Assembly: GCA_024704765.1 (NCBI GenBank)
Contig: JAKMXF010000346.1
Coordinates: 130,015-194,014, forward strand
Length of the DNA: 64,000 bases
From: Oopsacas minuta
Taxonomy: Eukaryota > Porifera > Hexactinellida > Lyssacinosida > Leucopsacidae
Direction of reading: 5' to 3'
Shown here: positions 57,145 to 64,000 of the stretch, piece after piece
How the letters are laid out: every line of letters starts with the position of its first letter
How positions within the stretch are numbered: position 1 is the first letter of the stretch
Made by a program: the position numbers and the translations under genes
Notes under the pieces: model-generated
What the model saw: the letters and a program-made list of their open reading frames with translations, nothing else
What the model was told of the DNA's origin: nothing
The model's database searches: none

Positions 57145-57637
57145 ACCTGATTTCCGTGGATTGGAATGCGCTCGAGTATTTTCTAATCAGGGAATTTCAT
57201 GCTCTTACCAACTTCTTAGTGCTATGACTTTCGCTATTAAAGAATGTAGTTTAGTTCTAGTAAGCGTTGAAGGAATATTTTCTAATGGTGCTGTACTTGG
57301 AAATGTCGGAACTTCAATGATATGCCTTGTAGCCAAGATGTACAACGTTCCTATCATGGTTTGCTGTGAGAGTTTTAAATTTATTGACCGAGTTCAAATT
57401 GATGCATTTGTTTATAATGAACTCGGAGATTCAGATGAAGTTTCTAGATTACCCGATGGCAGATTCGGTCCATTATACAAATGGAAGGATATTGACGCAC
57501 TGAGGATCCTAAATTTGAAATATGATATTACTCCTCCTGAACTAATTGATGTAATTGTTACTGAGAGTGGAATGATACCTTGTACATCCATACCAGTTAT
57601 ATTACGTTTACAAACTAGTATAGAGCGTTTCGATTGA
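57145..57637 (+). CDS. EIF2B4: EIF2B4 exon 3 (C-terminal)
   Basis: Acceptor TCTCTTTATTTAG|ACC supplies the last base of the split Arg codon, giving DSRPDFRGLECARVF across the junction. The exon encodes the remainder of the Rossmann-like catalytic-fold domain: CSLVLVSVEGIFSNGAVLGN, VGTSMICLVAKMYNVPIMVC, CESFKFIDRVQIDAFVYNEL, and the family-defining end YDITPPELIDVIVTESGMIP, CTSIPVILR. TGA at 57635-57637. The conserved VCCExxKFxxRVQxDAFVxNEL stretch matches human EIF2B4 nearly residue for residue. No sign of decay, so the gene appears functional despite its huge introns. Confidence 0.95.
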
Positions 57638-57879
57638 TCGAACTATCTCATTATTTAAGCAATTTTGGTTGTCTATTTTCTTGTATCCCACTTGTAGAAT
57701 TAACTTATTAAATCAATTCATCATGTAATGCTCGTATTGTTGACTAATTGTCCATGTTCCGTGATTCTATTACAGCAAACAATTTTACTTTTCTAACTAC
57801 TATTTCGTGAATATTTGAATAGTTGACTCTAATGTAAATTTTCTTTGTGTCCAATTTGCACACAGTATTTTGTAATATA

Positions 57880-59215
57880 CTACGGGCGTTCAATAAGTAG
57901 TCGTTGTCACATTGTAATTCTAAATTTTTCTAGCATAATTGTGTATTCAGTGATGGAGTTTCTCAAAGTATTCCCTTTCGTGCTGTAAAACAAATTTCAG
58001 CCTTTTTATCCATCGAAAAATACTTTAAAGTAGTCTTCGGTTGGTACACCTTTCATATACTGGAAAATCGGCGATCCTATCTGAGCTCGACTCTCGAATT
58101 TCCTGCCTCATAGATGTTTCTTTAGCTTTGGAAACAACCAAAAGTCACAGGGAGTTAGATCTGGCGAGTAGGGAGGGTGATCTAGCTCCACAATCTTCAT
58201 AGCTTCCTACTTTGCTCTAACCAGCTTTGTCTTGTGCGGTCGGGCGTTATCATGGAATATTTGCAATCCACGAGTTCCAGCCCTTGGCCGTCGATTTTAG
58301 GTAGAATTTTTCAAACTTTGTTAGACACTCATTGGTGTAGAAGGAGTTTGTTATTGTTTGATTTGGGGGACACGAATCTGGCACATTGTACCATTAGAAT
58401 AAAAAAATATACGGTACATAACCTTCGGATCCCGAAAGTCATGTCGAGGGATCATTGGTGGGTCCTGTCATTTTGCCACCCATACTTTGTTTGCTTCTTT
58501 TGATAAAGGCTCAGAATAACGTACCCAAGTTTCGTCACCTGTTACTATCTCAAATACCCTCCTGGAGTCAGCTCGATCAAACTCAGAGAGCAATCTAGTA
58601 GCTTTTTGGACCCTCTGTGCTTTCTGGGCCTGAGTTAGTAAATGCGGCACCCATCAAGCACATATCTTTCGGAATTTCACATTATCATGTACAATAGCTT
58701 GAGCAGTTCCCATTGGGATCCCAACCGCATCAGCTATCTCCACAAGAGTGATATGAGTGTCTTCTTCAAGTAACACGGATACCTCAAGGATATTTTTGTC
58801 ACTGGCCCTGGAAACTGGTCTCCCTATTCTTGCCCCATCTTCAATGGACACTCTACCTTCACCAAAGCGTCTAGCCCAATCAACAACAGTGGAATATGGA
58901 TGTACTGTATCCTTATAAACTTCCTCTAAATCTTTGTGGACATTTGTTGGTGAACTTTGAGCAGTGTTCTGATCTTCACATATGCTCTCTGCCTAATTTT
59001 GAAATCTGTACCTTTTGAAACCATTAAAAATGTTACTATAATGAACTGTCAAAATGTAAATAGGCACAATATTAGAACAAGACATCAGAATCAAAAAGCT
59101 TTGCATTATTGAATTCACAATGGATGGATTGTCATTAGAAAATTCAGTTTGATCTGGGTTGAAATATCCCGACTTACAAAATTTGGAATAACGACTACTT
59201 ATTGAACGCCCGTAG
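57880..59215 (-). mobile_element. mariner element
   Basis: Perfect-looking ends CTACGGGCGTTCAATAAGTA on both sides, continuing GTCGTT. TA lies at 57878-57879 and 59216-59217. Same subfamily end as the mariner at 26457-29101. Length 1336 bp, inserted about 240 bases after the EIF2B4 stop codon. Confidence 0.9.
57947..59024 (-). pseudogene. mariner transposase (DD34D), broken
   Basis: Starts MVSKGTDFKIRQRAYVKI, then in other frames KDLEEVYKDTVHPYSTVVDW and RRFGEGRVSIEDGARIGRP. The second helix-turn-helix is EIADAVGIPMGTAQAIVHDN. Catalytic blocks are VTGDETWVRYSEPLSKEANK (first Asp), FHDNARPHKTKLVRA (second) and HPPYSPDLTPCDFWLFPKL (third), with 34 residues between the last two. It ends WIKRLKFVLQHEREYFEK at 57947. 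About six small lesions. Confidence 0.86.
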
Positions 59216-59290
59216 TATGTGTTTGTTGCCAAAATTAATGTTTTAGATATATATGAGTTGTTTCTCTGATTTTGCTATTAGTGTGGTCTA

Positions 59291-60590
59291 CAGGGTGACC
59301 CATAAATACTGTTACTCATTTTCCATGCCATAATTTAAATAATATTTTAGATGCAACTCAGAAATTTTCAAATTATTGCAATAATACAGCAAACTAAACA
59401 ATATATTTACCATCACTCGAAAATATTACTTTTAGCTTTAATACACCTCTGTAGTCTAGCAATGAATGATTCTACGCTGGACCACACATATTCTTGAGGT
59501 ATTTTATCCCATTCTCGTAACAAAGCTTGTCTCAGATCCGCTAGAATTCGGTATTTTTTTGCAATTGACCCTTTCTTCCAATATTGACCATATGGAGAAG
59601 TCAAGTGGGTTCTAATCTAGTGAGCAGGGCGGCCATTCTTCCGATGAGATGAATCCTGGAAAATTTGTTTTGCACCACTCTTTGGTGGCTCTTGCCCTGT
59701 GAGCTGGTGCTGAATCTTGCTGGAATATACTTGACCTTTTTGAAATGTTTCCGTCCCCAGGGCTTCAAAACCTTCTCGAGAATATCATCACGATATACAG
59801 TCTGATTAATTTTGACCCCTTGGGGGACAAAAACTAAGGGCGTCCGACCTGTCGAAGTTACCCCTGCCCATACCATGACTGACATCGGTTTTTGAGTTCT
59901 AAAAACCCGAAAAGTATCTTGAGGGAGTGCATCCTTACTAAGAGCCAGAATTCTGTAGTTTTGCTTATTCAGGGACTGTTCAACCGTGAACAATTTTTCA
60001 TCCGAGAAGATAATTTGTTTGTGTAGTCCGCCGGTGAAACGCAAAAGCATCGCTTTGCTTCTTAGTGGCCTCTTTTGTTTAGTTTGAGTCGTGAGAAGTT
60101 GGTGCTTTTGAATTTTATAGGCTTCCATTCCTATATCATGACGTGCTAGTCGCCTCATCGATTCCTTGCTGGTTTTCATTTGTTTTGCCATTTTTCGCAT
60201 ACTCCTGGCCGGATTTCGCCTGATCTGACGAATGACGTTCTTCCGCATAGCAACAGTCCTCACAGACCTCGGCCGTCCAGGCCTATGCTTATCAGTAATG
60301 CTTTTAGATCGGCGTAACGTTTTAGAGTACGAGAGATAGACATTTTGCCTTCCTTAAGCAAATAGGCAATCTGACTCCGAGACTTTCCAGAGGTAAATAA
60401 CTCAATTACTGCTGCTCTTCTAGACTGCATGAGCGTAGAAATGTTTTCTTCCCAAAAACGCGTAAAATATATGCTAAATTAATAGAATAATAGTAGATTA
60501 ATAATTGTAAATCAAATTATCCACTATTCAAGTACTAGATTTAAAATGTGGGTCGTGTATAATTGGTAACAGCATTTATGGGTTACCCTG
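59291..60590 (-). mobile_element. maT (DD37D-type) transposon
   Basis: Ends CAGGGTGACCCATAAATACT and, inward from the right, CAGGGTAACCCATAAATGCT. Both continue GTTAC. TA lies at 59289-59290 and 60591-60592. Length 1300 bp. A different subfamily from the maTs at 26733 and 54988 by terminal sequence. Confidence 0.9.
59413..60430 (-). pseudogene. maT-type transposase, broken
   Basis: ATG 60430 begins MQSRRAAVIELFTSGKS. After frame changes near 60310 and 60270 a long open part follows: RRNPARSMRKMAKQMKTSKE, QIIFSDEKLFTVEQ (first Asp), QKPMSVMVWAGVTSTGRTPL and VFVPQGVKINQTVYRDDILE. Near 59740 the frame changes; the second Asp is in FQQDSAPAHRARATKEW and the third region is degenerate. It ends LQRCIKAKSNIFE at 59413. 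Confidence 0.83.
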
Positions 60591-60592
60591 TA

Positions 60593-61086
60593 AATGTGTA
60601 ACTATTTCGAAGCAGTCAACCTCAGTCAGAATTATTCAATGCATGTCTCTAGATCTTTGATGATTTCTATAATCTCTAAACACTTGGATAATGTTATTTT
60701 GCTGTTTTGGCTCTTGATTTCGCAGTTGTCAGCTTTTAATATATTTAGATTTCGGTGTTTTATGAAATTTTGGCAAACGAGCGTATACTAGTAACCACAA
60801 GGGACAGTCGTAACTTTTTTGGTTGATATGAAACAATTAACATTTATTTATCAGTGCTAATTCTTAATTTCTATACTCTTAGTTTTGTTATGTGAATTCA
60901 CCGTGGTACATTCAATTATGTGGGTTCGATTTTTGTGACATCTAATTGTGTTATAGTCAATTTCTTCGACATCACCCTTCTTAAAATGGATATCTAATCC
61001 AAACGAGGGGGTCGAATTTAGAATAATACAATTTGAACTAAATGTCCTTGAATTTATCATGTCAGACTTTTATTAAAATAGTTTTA
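60593..61086. other. Short intergenic gap, no gene seen
   Basis: AT-rich sequence between two transposons; no exon or repeat recognised. Confidence 0.4.
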
Positions 61087-61164
61087 CTAGTGCGTTCAAT
61101 AAGTCTTACGCGGGATATCATAGAATATGATACAAACACTATACACACTAGTTCACTATTTCAT

Positions 61165-62231
61165 TTATTCAAAGGAATTCCCTCCTGCAGATACACAAAG
61201 TTTTAACCTTTCCACCCACTTGTGAAACACATTTCTGTGTCTTCTTCGGGGATGGATTTGAAGTACTGGTACAGGCCCGTTCCGAGTGCTTGTAATGTGT
61301 TATAATCTTTGCCTTGAAGGTAGATTTTAAACTTGGGGAATAGCCAAAAATCACACGGAGCTAGGTCTGGTGAGTATGGTGGATGGGGAAGTAACTCTAA
61401 CCCTTCTACATCTAAGAAATTTTTGGTAAACTTAGCTGTATTGGAACTGGCGTTATCAATTAAATTCTTCATTTCTCGAGTTCTGGTTTTCGGGCGGTAC
61501 TTTTCAATATTTTTCAACAAATTTGGAAACACTTGCTCTGTAAAGAAAGTAGCAGTAACAGCCTTGCCACTATCACAAGGTAATTGCAAGACAATTCCAT
61601 GACTACTGAAGATGATGGTATACATAATCTTAGGTTTTCTGAAGTCGGGCCTAGGAATTATCGCCGGTTGTTGTTGCCCCTTACCCATGATCGCTTCTTA
61701 TACTTGCTATATGGTGTTGAATAGTACACCCACGTCTCGTCACAAGTAATAATCTCTGTTAAGCGTCTAGAATCGCAGTTCTCATAATTTTCCAAGGGTT
61801 TCTTGGCAATATTCAGTGGTGTCAACCTTTGATTCTCACTGAGCTTATGCGGGACCCATTCCCCACAAATCGATCGGTAGCGAAGCTCAGTCGTCAGAAT
61901 TGTACGAATAGCTCTCGATGAAATCTCCATATACTTTGTTCTAACTGATTGACAGTAATGCACTTGTCTTCCATGACCATACTTTCAATGAATGCGATAT
62001 TCTCTGAAGTGGTGGTGGATACCGTCTTCCAGATCGAGGCAAATCTGTGACAACAGCATCAGCAGATCTAAAAGGGGCAGCCCATCGCTCTACAGTAGAT
62101 CTGGAAGGGCACTCCATGCACAATATCTCCTGTAACTCGCTGAAGATCTGTACGGGCTGGAGCTTGAGTATTGTGCGAAACTCTATGTACGCTCACCATT
62201 TGAGGTTGAAATTATCATCCTTCGAAACCAT
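61165..62231 (-). pseudogene. mariner transposase of the outer element, broken
   Basis: Starts MVSKDDNFNLKW and hits TGA where the family has Arg, then continues AYIEFRTILKLQ. Later blocks are IFSELQEILCMECPSRSTVE, WAAPFRSADAVVTDLPRSGR, EIITCDETWVYYSTPYSKYK (first Asp; the usual GDETW has Cys), LIDNASSNTAKFT (second) and HPPYSPDLAPCDFWLFPKFK (third). It ends VERLKLCVSAGGNSFE at 61165. The inner mariner landed about 100 bases upstream of its start codon, outside the coding part. Confidence 0.82.
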
Positions 62232-62331
62232 AAATTCAACAGTGGGTATAAATTGGCTACACGTAACTATCTCAAAAATTCATAATTAGTATTGAATAAG
62301 CTTGAAACTTTCAGTATATGAAATTTAACTA

Positions 62332-63662
62332 CAGGGGCATTCAATAAATACCAATCATACCATCTAAAACTATAGATACTTGTATAAAGTTGGTAATTTT
62401 TGCTATGAATGTTCAAAGTAGTCTGCTTTATACGCTACAACTGAATTTAGCCTTTTAATCCAATTTTCAAATGTCTTTCTGTACTCATCCTTGGGAATGA
62501 CTTCAAGGTATCTGTAAATTGCCCGACCGAGGCTGAGCCGATCCTCAAATTCGCGTCCGGAGAGGTTATCTTTGAGTTTTCTAAACAGCCAGAAGTCACA
62601 TGGGGCTATATCAGGGGAGTAAGGTGGATGTGGAACTTCGTGCATATCCATATCTTTAATTTTTTGCCTTACAGCCAAAGATTTATGCGGTCTAGCATTA
62701 TCGTGCAAAATTTTGAGACCACGAGTTCCAGTCTTTGGACGACGCTTAAGATAATGTTTTTCGACCTCAGGCAACACCACATCTGCGTAAAATTGTCCTG
62801 TGAGTGTCTGACCTTTGGGAACAGGGATTTGGGTTACAGGACCTAGGCCATCGAAAAATATCCAGTACAAGACCTTCGGGGCACGGAAGTCGGATATACA
62901 AACAGCTGGGGTAACCTCTCCCTTCTTTAGCCATACCCTGCCATCTTGCTTTCTGATCGGTGGTTAGAATTGTATCCATGTTTCATCTCCTGTTTCTATC
63001 TCTAATAACCGCCTAGGGTCACTTCCTTCATAAATTTCAAGGTTTTCCTCAGCCATTTGGAGTCTCGCGGCCTTTTGTGGAAAGTTAAGCAATGTGGTAC
63101 CCATCGCACTTGGACCTTCCTCAGTTCTAAATCCGCCTTCAGAATTGTGTGTGCACTTCCCGTTGAAAGCCAACATAGTTAGCTACGTCCTCAACCGAAG
63201 AATGCGGAAAAGACTCGACATATTCCTTTACTTCACTCATTTTGTCATTGTTGGTCGCCAGTTTTGGTGCTCCAGGACGTGGGGCGTCTTGGACAGAGGT
63301 CCTACCTTCCCTAAATAGGCTCACCACCTTCTGACAGTTGAATACGATAAAGTATCTCCTACACATATCGTTGCCACTCGTCATGAATAGACTTTGGAGG
63401 GATTCCGAGTATGGTGCGAAATTTGATGTACGTTCGTTGTTCAAGTTCAGAAAATTTGGACAAGAAGCCATGAAAAATGTAAAGGAGAAAATGTAGGTTT
63501 CTAAAAATAACTGAAACTTAGGAAATAATTAAGTGATCAACTCTCTCTAAGTTTTGTTAGAAAGTTGAAATATGGTTCTATATAATTGCACTGAGAAATA
63601 CTAGTTTAAAACTGCTATTTCATTAAAAATATACAATGATTAGTATATATTGAATGCCCCTG
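62332..63662 (-). mobile_element. Inner mariner element, nested
   Basis: Ends CAGGGGCATTCAATAAATAC and, inward from the right, CAGGGGCATTCAATATATAC. TA lies at 62330-62331 and 63663-63664. Length 1331 bp. Confidence 0.9.
62403..63471 (-). pseudogene. mariner transposase (DD34D) of the inner element, broken
   Basis: ATG 63471 begins MASCPNFLNLNNERTSNFAP. The linker reads REGRTSVQDAPRPGAPK, and the second helix-turn-helix includes SVEDVANYVGF before a frame change near 63150. Catalytic blocks: EIETGDETWIQF (first Asp, followed by a stop near 62965), ILHDNARPHKSLAVRQKI (second) and HPPYSPDIAPCDFWLFRKL (third), with exactly 34 residues between second and third. The C-terminal half, 62403-62870, is fully open and ends NSVVAYKADYFEHS. 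About three lesions, all in the N-terminal half. Confidence 0.88.
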
Positions 63663-63757
63663 TATTTGGGCTTATAATATATGAAAGTTTGATATAGTAC
63701 TTGACTAATTCCTAAGTTATATCATGACCCATAAGACTTATTGAACGCCATGATAAT

Positions 63758-64000
63758 TTTGTTTATAAATAGTGCATATACTTCATGTACATGAGAAATT
63801 ATGGCACCAGTGAGTAAAAATAAGGTTAAGAAATCTTATTAGTTAAGAAATGAGCTATTCAAGTTCAAAGTGTATCAGAGGTTAACTGGTAAACACTGGT
63901 CATGTATCGTGATATTTTAATCAGAATACAGTATCAGGACATACAAAGTATTGAGAGTCAATTTCAAAGTTCATCACACAAATTACCAAATTATATGGTA
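63758..64000. other. Window end, no gene seen
   Basis: AT-rich sequence with no recognisable coding or repeat signal. Confidence 0.4.

Larger units (their letters stand above)
61087..63755 (-). mobile_element. mariner element split by a second mariner
   Basis: Left end CTAGTGCGTTCAATAAGTCT; right end read inward TCATGGCGTTCAATAAGTCT. TA lies at 61085-61086 and 63756-63757. Removal of the 62332-63662 insertion leaves about 1.34 kb. The ends are eroded at the outer bases. Confidence 0.82.

Noticed and set aside
1-64000. tRNA, rRNA, CRISPR or bacterial operon features
   Set aside because: No cloverleaf B-box, ribosomal sequence, regularly spaced repeats or operon structure was seen; all coding evidence is eukaryotic.

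Overview
This is AT-rich nuclear DNA from an animal. Two single-copy eukaryotic genes are readable, both on the + strand, and nearly everything else is decayed DNA transposons. The first gene (1956-3977) is an intronless homologue of PNUTS/PPP1R10, the nuclear targeting subunit of protein phosphatase 1. The second is EIF2B4, the delta subunit of the eIF2B guanine-nucleotide exchange factor. It is split into three exons (16427-16651, 44033-44631, 57145-57637) whose phases join perfectly across introns of about 27.4 kb and 12.5 kb. The transposon mix (mariner, DD37D maT, Tc1, pogo, hAT, Helitron, and an uncharacterised gene family I recall from arthropod and Hydra genomes) suggests an arthropod. 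A copepod or chelicerate would fit, but I cannot name a species from this.

Layout. 1-600: end of a MULE-like element. 1956-3977: PNUTS. 5393-10871: transposon cluster made of a hAT remnant with a pogo/Tigger element inside it, then a nearly intact hAT whose transposase gene has its own 77-nt intron. 12795-13245: mariner fragment. 13328-15502: a hAT with a perfect 8-bp target-site duplication.

16427-57637 is EIF2B4. Intron 1 holds several inverted repeats, a decayed ORF of unknown family (22240-24330), mariners, a maT inserted inside a mariner (26457-29101), a hAT MITE, a 2.1-kb MULE-like element, a Helitron relic split by a Tc1 element (32525-35665), a second Tc1 (35888-37239), and two members of the uncharacterised family (37817-40118 and 41493-43150). 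Intron 2 holds a hAT fragment, two long fold-back elements (49673-50587 and 53585-54925), a third member of the uncharacterised family (50601-52897) and another maT. Downstream of EIF2B4 are a mariner, a maT, and one mariner inserted inside another (61087-63755).

The most interesting structure is the pair of near-identical 2.3-kb copies of the uncharacterised family. They lie in opposite orientation on either side of EIF2B4 exon 2. They share inactivating lesions and have matching terminal inverted repeats. The family carries conserved acidic and CxxC motifs that suggest an unclassified transposase. Within one pre-mRNA the two copies could pair to form a very long duplex around the exon.

No rRNA, tRNA, CRISPR array or prokaryotic signal was seen. 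Frame joins and family names come from reading translations by eye, so element boundaries marked by terminal repeats plus TA or 8-9 bp duplications are firmer than the others.
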